Below are positions 1 to 9,206 of a stretch of DNA of 64,000 nt, piece after piece. Numbering within the stretch: position 1 is the stretch's first letter; each line of letters starts with the position of its first letter. Source of the DNA: Saccharothrix sp. NRRL B-16314 (GTDB lineage Bacteria > Actinomycetota > Actinomycetes > Mycobacteriales > Pseudonocardiaceae); assembly GCF_000716595.1 (NCBI RefSeq), contig NZ_JNXC01000036.1, forward strand, positions 1 through 64,000. The letters run 5' to 3'. The notes under the pieces are model-generated. The model ran no database searches. It had not been told where the DNA came from and saw nothing but the letters and a program-made list of their open reading frames with translations. The translations under genes were made by a program, and so were the position numbers.

Positions 1-155
1 TGTCAGTTGTCCAGTAACAATCTCAAAGGAAACCTCTTGACGAGGTTCATAAATTTACTGGCTATTCGGCACGCTGTTGAGTTCTCAAAGAACACGCGCT
101 CACCATCTTGTCCCGCATCTTACCGCGGTTCATTCCGGGGCTTTGTGTTTCCGTT
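1..155 (-). other. Pre-rRNA leader of a leftward rRNA operon; 16S gene lies beyond the left edge
   Basis: Read on the minus strand, 92-53 contains TTTGAGAACTCAACAG followed by GTGCCGAATAGCCAGTA. This block is typical of the processing/antitermination leader just upstream of 16S rRNA in actinobacteria. The leader continues to the window edge without reaching the start of mature 16S. No protein gene is credible here; short reading frames in this stretch have no coding character. The identification rests on remembered leader sequences. Confidence 0.8.
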
Positions 156-163
156 CTGTCGAA

Positions 164-193
164 AGCTTAGCTGGTTCGTTTTCTCGGTGTCAA
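164..193 (-). promoter_or_regulatory. rRNA operon promoter P3 (closest to 16S)
   Basis: On the minus strand TTGACA (193-188) is followed after 18 bp by TAAGCT (169-164). It is the third copy of the TTGACACC start and lies roughly 70 bp before the conserved leader motif at 53-92. Confidence 0.65.
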
Positions 194-316
194 ATCGGCC
201 GGTTTCGGCTTCTCTGCTCCGCGACGAACTCGCTTTGCATTCAATTTGTTCTGGTTTCCAGAGCGGAGGCAGCACGCTGTGCTGCTTATTCGTTTCTGGG
301 AGCTTGACGCCGCAGT

Positions 317-345
317 AGTCTACTCGGCCCGATTCGCGGTGTCAA
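317..345 (-). promoter_or_regulatory. rRNA operon promoter P2
   Basis: On the minus strand TTGACA (345-340) and TAGACT (322-317) are separated by 17 bp. The -35 element sits in the same 8-mer, TTGACACC, as in the two neighbouring promoters, which supports a tandem promoter array rather than chance matches. Confidence 0.75.
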
Positions 346-381
346 CCGCTCGTTCCGAGGTTCTTGCTGGCGACTCGGTAA

Positions 382-410
382 AAGTTACTCATGACCTTGG
401 CCGGTGTCAA
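382..410 (-). promoter_or_regulatory. rRNA operon promoter P1 (most upstream)
   Basis: Read leftwards, TTGACA (410-405) is followed after exactly 17 bp by TAACTT (387-382), a good sigma-70/HrdB-type promoter. It starts only 9 bp after the stop codon of the glycosyltransferase/FkbM gene. Two more promoters with the same TTGACACC start lie downstream, ahead of a recognisable pre-rRNA leader, as in many actinobacterial rrn operons. Confidence 0.75.
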
Positions 411-419
411 ATCGCCTGG

Positions 420-3400
420 TCAGCGGGCTGCGGGAGCGACGCGGACCGGTGCGGCGACCTGTGGACCGGGTCCTTTGGGGGCCACGGGACGGGGTCGCAA
501 CCACAGCGAGATGGTCCGCATGCCCTGCATCGCGGTCACGATCTGCTCCGGTGAGGCCGGTTCGCGGGTCGCCACCGGCACCAGGTCGTAGCCCCAGATG
601 CGGAACTCCTTCAGCACCGTGACCGGATCGTCGCCGAAACCCTCCGTCGTCGTCGCGGAGAACTCGAGGAACACGTGCGGGCGGTCCCGGCGCAGGAGGC
701 GCACCAGGCCGGCCAGCGCACGGTGACCACGACCGGGGGTGTCCACCCGAACGACTGAAAGCTTGCGGCCCTGCAACGTCGGCACGTCCTCCAGCTCCTT
801 GTCGAGCCTGGCGGCACGCACCCTCGGCACGTCGTCACCGGCGTCGTCCGGCAACGGCGCCACCGACACCCCGCCCGTCAACGCCGGTTGGGAGGCCAGC
901 TCACCGGTGCTCTCCCACGCCGCGGCGTCGACCAGGACGAGCTGTTGGGCGAGCCGTTCGGGCAGGTTGACGTCGACGTTGTGCCGCAGCAGCGCACGCG
1001 CGGACGGGCACGGCTCGACCGCGACCACCGCGCCGCCCGAGCCGAACCTGCTCAGCATGCGCACGGTCTGGTAGCCGACGTACGCGCCGACGTCGAGGAA
1101 GATGCCGTCCGGCTCGACCACCGAGTCGATCAGCTCCGACAGGTCGGTCTCCCACACCCCGTTGCTGGACAGCATCGGCAGCATGAACGCGTCGTCCGAG
1201 GGCAGGCGGAGCAGGCCGACGTCGGTCAGCACCAGTGAGCTCCGCGGCACGGTGTCGCTGTGCCGTTCGTGCTCGCGCACCACGACCCGGCGCAGGGCGT
1301 CGGCGGTCTGCTGCGCCTGGGTGGCGGCACGCAGGCTGGAGTCGAGCTTGGTGTCGCGCTCCCGCAGCGCGTCCACGACCTTGGACTCCAGCGAGTCGAT
1401 CCGGTCGAGGGTGCGTTCGAGCGCGACGGCGAGCTTGTCGATCCGCTGGGCCATGGCGTCGCCCTGCTTCGCGCGCTTCCCGGCCTCGGCGACGACGGCG
1501 TCCTCGATCTCGCGCAGCCGCCGCCCCTGACCGGACATGTCGGCCCGGACCCGGACCACGCTGTCGTCGATGCCCACGAGCTGGTCGGCGAGGTGGCCCT
1601 GGTGGTCGGCGTGCTGCTCGAGTTCGGCGCGCAGCACTTCCAGTTCACCGAGGCCGACGCCGGTGGAGATGTCGTCCTGGCGGCGGACCAGCTCGGAGAC
1701 CGTGCGCTCGACCCCGTCGATGAGGGACGCGAGCACGTTTCGCATGTGGTTGTCGTAGTGGTCGAGCACGCGCAGGACGACCTTGCGCAGCTGCGGCGCC
1801 ATGGGCGTGCGGCTGGCGGTGCCGACGTCGGGCTGGCGCAGCAGGGCGTGCTTCGCCGAGTGCAGGGCCTTCATCGGGTCGACGGTCGGTGCGGGCTTCG
1901 CCCGGCGGGCGCGCCAGCCCCGGTAGGCGTGTTCGACCCGGTCGCGGAGGAGTTCGCCGACCTTGGTGACTTCGCGGGTGGCGCGGACGTGGTCGCGTCC
2001 CTTGGCGCCGATCGCCACCGCCGCGGGCAGGTCGTCGGCCAGGGCGCGCATGAGCTTGACGGCGGCTTGGAGGTCGGGCTCGACGCCTTGGCGGCACGGC
2101 ACGAAGATCACCGCGGACTTGTCGAACAGCTCGGCGACCGCGCCGTGGTGCGAGGTCAGGATGGGTGTCGCCTCGGCCGCGTGGCGGGCGAGGGTGTGCG
2201 CGATCCGGTCGCAGGCGCCGCCCCGGTGCAGGTGGATCAGGCAGTCGACGGTGCCGAGGGTGTCGACCAGTTCGATGCGCGGGTCCGCGGAGGTGGCGAG
2301 GCGCAGGCGTTCGGCGGCTTCGGGGTGGGTGTCCGCGTTGGTGACCTCGATGCGCAGCGTCACGTCGGTGCGGTCGGGGAAGGCGGACAGGAACGCCGAG
2401 ACTGCTCCCAGCGCGTTGCCCGCCCGGTCTGCTGCGTGGTCGGCGAGGGCGCCGAAGACCACCCCATCGTGTGGTTCCCGGTCCTTCACGACGGCTTCCG
2501 GGACGGGGAGCGGGAGGACGCGGACAGCCGGGCCGCCTTGGCGTTCGATGGCGGCGCGGGTCGTTTCGGAGGGGACCCAGATCTCGGTGGCGTCGGTGGG
2601 CTGGTCGTCGTCCAGGACGTAGTCGACCACGAAACGGCTGTCCGGGACCTTCTCGGTGGTGCCGACGCGGACCACGACCGGGTAGCCGGCGGTGGTGGAG
2701 GTGGGCAGGCCGGAGGCGCGGGCGGCGGCGTGGACGAGTTCGGCGATGGGGCCGGTGCCGAGGACGGAGACGCCGAGCTGGTCGTGCAGGACCGGGACTT
2801 CGGGGCGTGAGCTCGGGACTGCGGTCACGGGCAGTCGGCCGGCGGCCACGCCCACGGAGGCGCACCAGTCGCGGAAGGCCTCGCCGTCCGCGCCGAAGGG
2901 GTCGGGGAACTGGGTGCGGAGGGCTTCGTCGGAGCGCCAGAGCGCGGCGGCCCAGCGGGTGCTGCCGGGGAGGTGGGGTGCGGGTTCACTCGCCCAGGCA
3001 ACGAATCCCGCTCCGCCGTCCGGGCCGAAGGCCGGAGGCGGGGCGGTCCGAACCGCTGCGGTCTGCGCGGGGGCAGAGGGCTGCGCTGGGACGGATGCCT
3101 GTGCTGGGGCAGCGGGTTGGGAGGGCGCGGGAGTCTGCGCCGGAGCAGAGGGCTGCGTCGGCGCGGAGGTACCCGCCGGGGCAGAGGGCTGCGCCGCGTC
3201 AGAGGTAAGCGCGGAGGCAACGGGCTGCGCTGAGGAGGAGGGCGGCTGCGCGGGCACAGGAGTCTGCGGCGGGGCAGGGGGCTGTTCTGGGGCGGAGGTC
3301 TGAGCCTGGGCCGGGGTTGGTGTGGAGGCCGCCGGGGCCGGTGTGGCAGCGGCGGGGGGTGGGGCGACTGCGGGGATCTCGCAGGTCTCGGCGCGTTCGG

Positions 3401-4880
3401 CAGCGGCGGGGGTAGCAGCGGTTGAGGTCTTGGCGGCGGAAACTGCCGGGGTGGCTGCGGCTGCGGTTGCGGCTGGCGTGGCTGCGGTCTCGCACGGGGT
3501 TGCGCCGGCGGGGGTGGTGGTCGCGGCGGCGGTGGGGAGCGCAGCGGGGGTGGTGGGGGTGGTGGCTGCTACCGAGGGCTGCGGGGCTGGGGGGTTGGTC
3601 GCGGCCGGCTCTTCGGGGGCGGCTGAGGGGGCCTTGGTTTCCTGGCTGTCCGATGCCTCTTGTGTGAGGGGGACGGCTCGGCCGTTCAGGGCCTCCGGGG
3701 CGACCACGGTGACTGGGGCGATCACGGTAGCTGGGGTGACTGGGGTGACGCGGGTGGCTGGGGTCGGCTGGGCGACCGGTGTCTCCGGGGTGTCCGCGCC
3801 GTTCGAGTTGGGCGGGGAGGCTGGGAGCGCTGGGCGGGGGGTTGGGCTGAACGCGGAGCCCGGGTGAGTTCGGGCGGTGTCGCGGTAGTCCGTCCTCAGC
3901 TCGTCCGGGATCTGGGTACCGTCCGCCAGCTGCCCGAAGCCGTAGCGCACCTTCTGCGGCGTGTGGCCCTTGCGCACCAGTTCCGCCCGGTACGCCGTGC
4001 ACAGTTCGGCCAGTTCCGGGTGTTCCGACAGCAGCACGCGCGGCCGGTCGGCGAAGTCTGCCGACAGCAGCCACGGCCGGTTGGGGTCGAAGCCTGCGAA
4101 GTGGACGCTGCGGACCGGTTCGCCGATGGTCGTCAGCGTCCCGTCCTCACCTCGGTGGAGGTCTCGTTGCGGCGCGTTCCACACCGACAGGCCGACCGTC
4201 GCGTCACGCAGCACGTGCAGGTTCACCAAGGCGGGCGCCATGTCCAGCACGGCCTTCGTGGCGTCCGGTGTCCGGCGCAGCTGCTCGCCCAGGGACTGCA
4301 GGAACGGCTCGGCCCCCGGCGCGACCAGCAGGAAACCCGGGTCGAACACGCCCGTTTCGAGCAGTTCGGTGGGTGTCGGGCGCAGGCCGTCGTCCGGCAA
4401 CGGCCGGAGCGACCTCGGCAGCAGGACCAGCGGCCCGCGCCGAACCGCCGACTCGACCAGGTCCGTCAGCGGGTTGAGGATCTGCACCCACGGGTCCAGG
4501 TACAACACCGGCAGCCCCTGGCCCAGCAGCTGTTCCAGGAGCTTGGGCCGCAGCACGCCGCACAGCTGCGACGCCGTGCACCCGGTCGCCAGCTCCGCCA
4601 GCTCCTCCGCGCCCACGCCCAGGTCCGCGGGCGTGACCAGCCCCGGACCGGATCTCTCCGGCAGGGCGTCGACCACCAGGGCCATGAACCTGGCCTGCGG
4701 GTGGCTCGCCAGGAACGAGCTCGACAGCACCTTCACCGCAGGCAGGTCGGCGGCGGTCGCCACCGTGCAGGCGATGAACGTGGGACGGGATTCCGAACGT
4801 CCGGGCACCTCGGTCACGGTCTGCAAACCTAGCTTCTCCGAGTGCCCGGTGTGGACCACCCGCACGGGTGTCTTCCTCAC
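420..4880 (-). CDS. Giant multidomain protein: glycosyltransferase-like domains plus C-terminal FkbM-type methyltransferase
   Basis: About 1486 residues. Residues 1-330 resemble a nucleotide-sugar transferase-like region of unclear family. Residues 340-620 are an extreme Ala/Pro/Thr/Ser/Gln-rich linker. Residues 625-1005 look like a GT4-type glycosyltransferase. Residues 1040-1190 are helical, probably coiled coil. The C-terminal ~270 residues have an FkbM-like SAM-binding start (FLDVGAYVGYQT, then VAVEPCPSARALLRHN). The GTG start is chosen because GTGA overlaps the glnA2 stop, implying translational coupling; longer reading frames would run into glnA2. It likely modifies a surface or secreted glycan, but substrate and partners are unknown. 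The catalytic Asp or Glu motifs of either transferase domain are not obvious. The gene ends just before the rRNA promoters. Confidence 0.75.
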   Translation of the reverse strand: MRKTPVRVVHTGHSEKLGLQTVTEVPGRSESRPTFIACTVATAADLPAVKVLSSSFLASHPQARFMALVVDALPERSGPGLVTPADLGVGAEELAELATGCTASQLCGVLRPKLLEQLLGQGLPVLYLDPWVQILNPLTDLVESAVRRGPLVLLPRSLRPLPDDGLRPTPTELLETGVFDPGFLLVAPGAEPFLQSLGEQLRRTPDATKAVLDMAPALVNLHVLRDATVGLSVWNAPQRDLHRGEDGTLTTIGEPVRSVHFAGFDPNRPWLLSADFADRPRVLLSEHPELAELCTAYRAELVRKGHTPQKVRYGFGQLADGTQIPDELRTDYRDTARTHPGSAFSPTPRPALPASPPNSNGADTPETPVAQPTPATRVTPVTPATVIAPVTVVAPEALNGRAVPLTQEASDSQETKAPSAAPEEPAATNPPAPQPSVAATTPTTPAALPTAAATTTPAGATPCETAATPAATAAAATPAVSAAKTSTAATPAAAERAETCEIPAVAPPPAAATPAPAASTPTPAQAQTSAPEQPPAPPQTPVPAQPPSSSAQPVASALTSDAAQPSAPAGTSAPTQPSAPAQTPAPSQPAAPAQASVPAQPSAPAQTAAVRTAPPPAFGPDGGAGFVAWASEPAPHLPGSTRWAAALWRSDEALRTQFPDPFGADGEAFRDWCASVGVAAGRLPVTAVPSSRPEVPVLHDQLGVSVLGTGPIAELVHAAARASGLPTSTTAGYPVVVRVGTTEKVPDSRFVVDYVLDDDQPTDATEIWVPSETTRAAIERQGGPAVRVLPLPVPEAVVKDREPHDGVVFGALADHAADRAGNALGAVSAFLSAFPDRTDVTLRIEVTNADTHPEAAERLRLATSADPRIELVDTLGTVDCLIHLHRGGACDRIAHTLARHAAEATPILTSHHGAVAELFDKSAVIFVPCRQGVEPDLQAAVKLMRALADDLPAAVAIGAKGRDHVRATREVTKVGELLRDRVEHAYRGWRARRAKPAPTVDPMKALHSAKHALLRQPDVGTASRTPMAPQLRKVVLRVLDHYDNHMRNVLASLIDGVERTVSELVRRQDDISTGVGLGELEVLRAELEQHADHQGHLADQLVGIDDSVVRVRADMSGQGRRLREIEDAVVAEAGKRAKQGDAMAQRIDKLAVALERTLDRIDSLESKVVDALRERDTKLDSSLRAATQAQQTADALRRVVVREHERHSDTVPRSSLVLTDVGLLRLPSDDAFMLPMLSSNGVWETDLSELIDSVVEPDGIFLDVGAYVGYQTVRMLSRFGSGGAVVAVEPCPSARALLRHNVDVNLPERLAQQLVLVDAAAWESTGELASQPALTGGVSVAPLPDDAGDDVPRVRAARLDKELEDVPTLQGRKLSVVRVDTPGRGHRALAGLVRLLRRDRPHVFLEFSATTTEGFGDDPVTVLKEFRIWGYDLVPVATREPASPEQIVTAMQGMRTISLWLRPRPVAPKGPGPQVAAPVRVAPAAR

Positions 4881-6220
4881 AGGACCGGCAACAGGGTGCG
4901 CAACTCGTACGGCGTCACGCTGCGCCGGTACGCGTCCCACTCCGTGCGCTTGTTCCGCAGGAAGAAGTCGTACACGTGCTCGCCCAGCGCCTCGGGCAGC
5001 AGCTCCGAGTTCTCCATCTCGGTCAACGCCTCACCCAGGTTCTGCGGCAGGTTGTCGTACCCGGCCGCGCGGCGCTCGCGATCGGTCAACGACCACACGT
5101 CGTCCTCGGCGGGCGGCGGGAGCTCGTAGCCCTTCTCGATGCCCTTCAGGCCTGCGGCGAGGATCACCGCGTACGCCAGGTACGGGTTGCAGGCGGAGTC
5201 GAGCGACCGGATCTCGACCCGGCGGGACGACGACTTGCCCGGCGAGTACATCGGCACGCGCACCAGCGCGGACCGGTTCGCGTGGCCCCAGCACACCGCC
5301 GTCGGCGCTTCACCGCCCACGATCAGGCGTTTGTAGGAGTTCACCCACTGGTTGGTCACACCGGAGATCTCACGGGCGTGCTTCAGCAGGCCGGCGACGA
5401 ACATCTTGCCGGTGTCGGACAGCTGGTACGGGTCCTCGGCGTCGTAGAACGCGTTCCGGTCGCCCTCGAACAGGCTGACGTGCGTGTGCATGCCGCTGCC
5501 GGGCTGGTCGGAGAACGGCTTGGGCATGAACGACGCCCGCACGCCCTGCGTGATCGCGACTTCCTTGATCACGTACCGGAACGTCATCACGTTGTCGGCC
5601 ATGGTCAGCGCGTCGGCGTAGCGGAGGTCGATCTCCTGCTGGCCGGGCGCGCCCTCGTGGTGGCTGAACTCGACCGAGATGCCCATGGCCTCCAGCGCCT
5701 CGATGGCGTGCCGGCGGAAGTGGGTCGCGGTCTCGTGGCTGGTCTGGTCGAAGAAACCGCCGTTGTCCGCCGGAACGGGCTCGCTCCCGTCGTCCGGCAG
5801 GCCCTTGAGCAGGAAGAACTCCATCTCGGGGTGCACGTAGCAGGTGAAACCGGCTTCGCTGGCCTTGGCCAGGGTCCGCCGCAGCACGTGCCTCGGGTCC
5901 GCCCACGACGGCGAGCCGTCCGGCATGGCGATGTCGCAGAACATGCGCGCCGAGTAGTGGTTCTTGTCCGGGGTCTGCCACGGCAGCACCTGGAACGTCG
6001 CCGGGTCGGGCTTGGCCACCATGTCCGACTCGTAGACCCTGGCGAAGCCCTCGATCGCGGAGCCGTCGAACCCGATGCCCTCGCTGAAGGCGCCTTCGAG
6101 TTCGGCGGGCGCGATCGCCACCGACTTGAGGAAGCCCAGAACGTCCGTGAACCAGAGCCGGACGAACCGGATGTCGCGTTCCTCAAGGGTGCGGAGCACG
6201 AACTCCTGCTGGCGGTTCAT
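4877..6220 (-). CDS. glnA2: Type I glutamine synthetase, GlnA2 subgroup
   Basis: 447 residues, the usual length for GlnA2, with near-identity over long stretches to the M. tuberculosis GlnA2 (Rv2222c) sequence as I remember it. Visible hallmarks are GFDGSAIEGFARV near residue 50, HPEMEFFLL, the ATP/glutamate-binding block EFSHHEGAPGQQEIDLR, MHTHVSLF and NRSALVRVP. The tyrosine-bearing NLYDLPPEE loop adenylylated in GlnA1-type enzymes is absent; the equivalent region reads EDDVWSLT, so control by adenylylation is unlikely. Canonical activity is ATP-dependent glutamine formation in the cytoplasm, but actinobacterial GlnA2-4 paralogues have also been linked to glutamylation of polyamines or similar amines. 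It is first in a two-gene unit with the downstream giant transferase. Confidence 0.95.
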   Translation of the reverse strand: MNRQQEFVLRTLEERDIRFVRLWFTDVLGFLKSVAIAPAELEGAFSEGIGFDGSAIEGFARVYESDMVAKPDPATFQVLPWQTPDKNHYSARMFCDIAMPDGSPSWADPRHVLRRTLAKASEAGFTCYVHPEMEFFLLKGLPDDGSEPVPADNGGFFDQTSHETATHFRRHAIEALEAMGISVEFSHHEGAPGQQEIDLRYADALTMADNVMTFRYVIKEVAITQGVRASFMPKPFSDQPGSGMHTHVSLFEGDRNAFYDAEDPYQLSDTGKMFVAGLLKHAREISGVTNQWVNSYKRLIVGGEAPTAVCWGHANRSALVRVPMYSPGKSSSRRVEIRSLDSACNPYLAYAVILAAGLKGIEKGYELPPPAEDDVWSLTDRERRAAGYDNLPQNLGEALTEMENSELLPEALGEHVYDFFLRNKRTEWDAYRRSVTPYELRTLLPVL

Positions 6221-6370
6221 GACCTGAAGCCTAGGTAAGGACGGTCGGCGGCGCGTTGCCGACTCGGCCGAACGCGCTCGGCCGTTTGCCGCATGACGAC
6301 AAACCGCAGGTCATGGTCGTGCACGGGCGTTTCGGCCTGGCAGCGGCCGGTGGGATCTACGATTCACCCC

Positions 6371-7021
6371 ATGCTCCCTCGTCGTGCCCTGATCGGGTCG
6401 CTCGTGCTCGCCGTCGTGGCGGGCTGCACGTCGTCCGGTGGCGGCGGTGGCCTGCCCGCCGGGCCGGAACTGCTCGACAAGGCCGCCGAGAGCATGAAGT
6501 CGGTGACCAGCACCCACTTCTCGATCAAGGTCGACGGTGAGCTGCCGAACGTGCCGGTGAAGTCCGCCGAGGGCGACCTGAACGCCCAGGGGGAATCGCA
6601 GGGCCGGGCGACGGTCGACCAGTTCGGCCAGCTGATCGAGGTCGAGTACGTGCTGGTCGGGAAGGACCTGCACTTCAAGGGGCCGACCGGCGGCTACACC
6701 AAGCTGCCCGCGGCGCTCGCGGGCCAGGTGTACGACCCGACCGCGATCCTGGACCCGGACAAGGGCGTGGCCCGCGTGCTGGCCGACGCGCGTGACGCGA
6801 AGACGGTCAGCTCGGAGGACGGCGTCTCGGTCGTCACGGCCACCGTGCCGCGCGACGTGGTGGCCGGGCTGGTGCCGGGGATCGACGCCGACGTGGCGTC
6901 CACGTTCTCGGTGCGGGCGGACAAGCTGGAGAAGGCGGTGTTCGAGCTGCCGAGCGGGGCGAAGGTCACCATCGACCTGTCCGAGTTCAACAAGCCCGTC
7001 ACCGTCTCGCCGCCCGCGTGA
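6371..7021 (+). CDS. lprG: LprG/LppX-family lipoprotein
   Basis: 216 residues. It has a lipoprotein signal, positively charged MLPRRAL then a hydrophobic core and lipobox VVAGC, with Cys17 as the predicted lipidated residue and a Ser/Gly-rich tether behind it. The rest fits the LolA-like LprG/LppX fold that carries triacylated lipids across the mycobacterial periplasm. The downstream gene overlaps by GTGA and is a P55-type exporter, the same pairing as the lprG-Rv1410c operon, which strengthens the call. A -10-like TACGAT ends 7 nt before the ATG, so the message is probably leaderless. The substrate in a bacterium without mycolic acids is unknown. Confidence 0.85.
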   Translation: MLPRRALIGSLVLAVVAGCTSSGGGGGLPAGPELLDKAAESMKSVTSTHFSIKVDGELPNVPVKSAEGDLNAQGESQGRATVDQFGQLIEVEYVLVGKDLHFKGPTGGYTKLPAALAGQVYDPTAILDPDKGVARVLADARDAKTVSSEDGVSVVTATVPRDVVAGLVPGIDADVASTFSVRADKLEKAVFELPSGAKVTIDLSEFNKPVTVSPPA

Positions 7022-8589
7022 GTTCGCCGGTGAAGGGCTCGCCGATGGAGGGCTCGGCTGTGGAGGGTTCAGCTGCGGAGGGCTCGGTGAAGGCGCGGCG
7101 GTTGGCGATCGGCGCCGGTGCGGTGGCCGTGCTGCTGGGCGCGCTGGACGCGTACGTGGTCGTCGGCGTGCTCGTGGACATGGTGCGTGACCTGGGCATC
7201 CCGGTGAACCACCTGGAACGCGCGACGCCCGTGGTCACGGGTTACCTGCTCGGGTACGTCGCCGGGATGCCGCTGCTCGGGCAGCTGTCGGACCGGTTCG
7301 GGCGGCGGTTGGTGCTGCACGTGTGCCTGGTCGGGTTCGCGGTCGGTTCGGCGGTGACGGCGCTGGCCGGCGACCTGCCGCTGCTGGTGGCCGGGCGGGT
7401 GGTGCAGGGACTGGCCGGTGGCGCGCTGCTGCCGGTGACGCTCGCCCTGGTGGCGGACCTGTGGTCGGCGGAACGGCGTGCTTCGGCGCTGGGCGTGGTG
7501 GGTGCCGCGCAGGAGCTGGGCAGCGTGCTGGGCACGCTGTACGGCGTGGGCGTGGCGTCGCTGTTCAACGCCTGGACGTTCTTCGAGTCGGTGGAGCCGC
7601 AGAGCTGGCGGTGGGTGTTCTGGGTGAACCTGCCGCTCGCCGCTATCGCGGTGGTGGTCGTGCAGCTGACCGTGCCGCGGTCCGCCCGGTCGGCGGTGCG
7701 GATCGACTTCGTCGGCGGCGGTTTGCTGGCGTTGGCGCTGTCGTTGCTGGTCGTGGGGCTCTACAACCCCGATCCGGCGCACGCGGTGCTGCCGTCGTGG
7801 GGTCTGCCGGTGCTCGGCGCGGCGGCGGTGGTGTTCGTCGGGTTCGTGTGGTGGGAGCGGCGGTCGTCGGTGCGGCTGCTGGACCCGGCGGGCGTGGCCA
7901 TGCGGCCGTTCCTGGCGTCGCTGGCCGTGTCGTTGGCGGCCGGTGCGGCGCTGATGGTGACGTTGGTGGACGTGGAGCTGTTCGCGCAGACCGTGCTGGG
8001 ACGTGACTCGGGCGCGGCGGCGGCGATGCTGGCCCGGTTCCTCATCGCGTTGCCGGTGGGCGCGGTGCTCGGCGGGTGGCTGGCGGCGCGGGTCGGCGAC
8101 CGGTGGGTGTCGTTCGTCGGGTTGGCGGTGGCCGCGGTCGCGTACGTGCTGATCGCGCAGTGGCCGGCCTCGGTGTCGTCGTTCGTGATCGGGCGGGACC
8201 TGGCGGTGGCCGGGTTCGGGTTGGGGCTGGTGATCGCGCCGGTGTCGGCGGCGGTGCTGCGGGTCGTGCCGGCTTCGCAGCACGGTGTCGCGTCGGCCGC
8301 CGTGGTGGTCGCGCGGATGACCGGGATGCTCGTCGGCGTGGCCGGGCTGTCGGCGTGGGGCCTGCACCGGTTCCAGGAGCTGACGGCGGACCTGGACACC
8401 CCGCTGCCGTTCGGGATGTCACCGGAGGAGTTCACCGAGAAGGCCGCCGCTTACAAGACGGCGCTGACGGACGCGTTGCTGACGGAGTACCACGAGATCT
8501 TCTGGATCACGGCGGTGATCTGCGGCTTGGGCGCGGTGTTCTCGCTCCTGCTGCCCGGACGTCCGTCGGGTGCCGGTTCGCACCGGTGA
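7018..8589 (+). CDS. MFS exporter, P55 (Rv1410c)-like
   Basis: 523 residues starting at a GTG that overlaps the stop of the lipoprotein gene (GTGA). After a variable cytoplasmic tail of about 25 residues there are many hydrophobic helices, consistent with a 14-helix drug:H+ antiporter. MFS motif A is present as [10 protein letters not shown] after helix 2, preceded by the acidic LGALDAYVV helix 1. In mycobacteria P55 works with LprG in lipid export and drug tolerance; coupling here suggests the same partnership. No frameshift is evident. Confidence 0.88.
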   Translation: MSSPVKGSPMEGSAVEGSAAEGSVKARRLAIGAGAVAVLLGALDAYVVVGVLVDMVRDLGIPVNHLERATPVVTGYLLGYVAGMPLLGQLSDRFGRRLVLHVCLVGFAVGSAVTALAGDLPLLVAGRVVQGLAGGALLPVTLALVADLWSAERRASALGVVGAAQELGSVLGTLYGVGVASLFNAWTFFESVEPQSWRWVFWVNLPLAAIAVVVVQLTVPRSARSAVRIDFVGGGLLALALSLLVVGLYNPDPAHAVLPSWGLPVLGAAAVVFVGFVWWERRSSVRLLDPAGVAMRPFLASLAVSLAAGAALMVTLVDVELFAQTVLGRDSGAAAAMLARFLIALPVGAVLGGWLAARVGDRWVSFVGLAVAAVAYVLIAQWPASVSSFVIGRDLAVAGFGLGLVIAPVSAAVLRVVPASQHGVASAAVVVARMTGMLVGVAGLSAWGLHRFQELTADLDTPLPFGMSPEEFTEKAAAYKTALTDALLTEYHEIFWITAVICGLGAVFSLLLPGRPSGAGSHR

Positions 8590-8620
8590 AAGCAACGGTG
8601 CGGTTGGTTATCATCGCGGC

Positions 8621-9202
8621 GTGGCTTGGAACACCGAGGAGACCCGTCGGCGCCTGAAGGAGGCGGCGGTCGTCGAGTTCGCCGCGCACGGGCTCGCGGG
8701 CACCCGGGTCGAGCGGATCGCGGCACGGGCCGGTGTCAACAAGGAACGGCTCTACAACTACTTCGGCGACAAGGAACGGCTGTTCGCCACGGTGTTGTCG
8801 GACGAGCTGGCGAAGATCGCGGCGGCGGTGCCGTTCGACGAGCTGCGGGACGTCGGCGCGTACGCGGGGCGGTGCTTCGACTACCACGTGGCCAACCCGC
8901 ACCTCGTGCGGTTGTTGCAGTGGGAGGCGCTGGCGTACGGCGACGGCGCGGTGCCCGACGAGGACGTGCGGGCCGCGCACTACGGGCGCAAGGTGGACGC
9001 GTTCCGGGCGGCGCAGGCGGACGGCGTGCTGGCCGCTTCGCCGGACGCCGCCGACCTGGTGCTGATGATCATGTCGTTGACGTCGTGGTGGCTGGCCGTG
9101 CCCCAGGTGTCCCGGATGGTGACCGGTGGGGACGACCTGGCCCGGCGACGTGCGGCCGTGGTCGAGGCCGCGCGTCGCCTCGCGTCGCCCCCGACCGCTT
9201 AG
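8621..9202 (+). CDS. TetR-family transcriptional regulator
   Basis: 193 residues. The N-terminal helix-turn-helix is clear (TRVERIAARAGVNKERLYNYFGDKERLF, shown in two parts in the protein at residues ~28-55). The C-terminal ligand domain is TetR-like but not assignable to a subfamily. GTG 8621 is preferred over upstream starts because TATCAT (8609-8614) sits 6 nt before it, giving a leaderless transcript. It follows the P55-like exporter by 31 bp and faces the MFS gene at 9207-10388, so it may control either exporter; no operator was proven. Confidence 0.85.
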   Translation: MAWNTEETRRRLKEAAVVEFAAHGLAGTRVERIAARAGVNKERLYNYFGDKERLFATVLSDELAKIAAAVPFDELRDVGAYAGRCFDYHVANPHLVRLLQWEALAYGDGAVPDEDVRAAHYGRKVDAFRAAQADGVLAASPDAADLVLMIMSLTSWWLAVPQVSRMVTGGDDLARRRAAVVEAARRLASPPTA

Positions 9203-9206
9203 GGCT

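Noticed and set aside
1260..2810. Long rightward frame opposite the giant transferase gene
   Set aside because: Antisense open frames are expected in high-G+C DNA; it has the His/Arg/Val/Gly-rich makeup of a shadow, while the leftward frame has domains.
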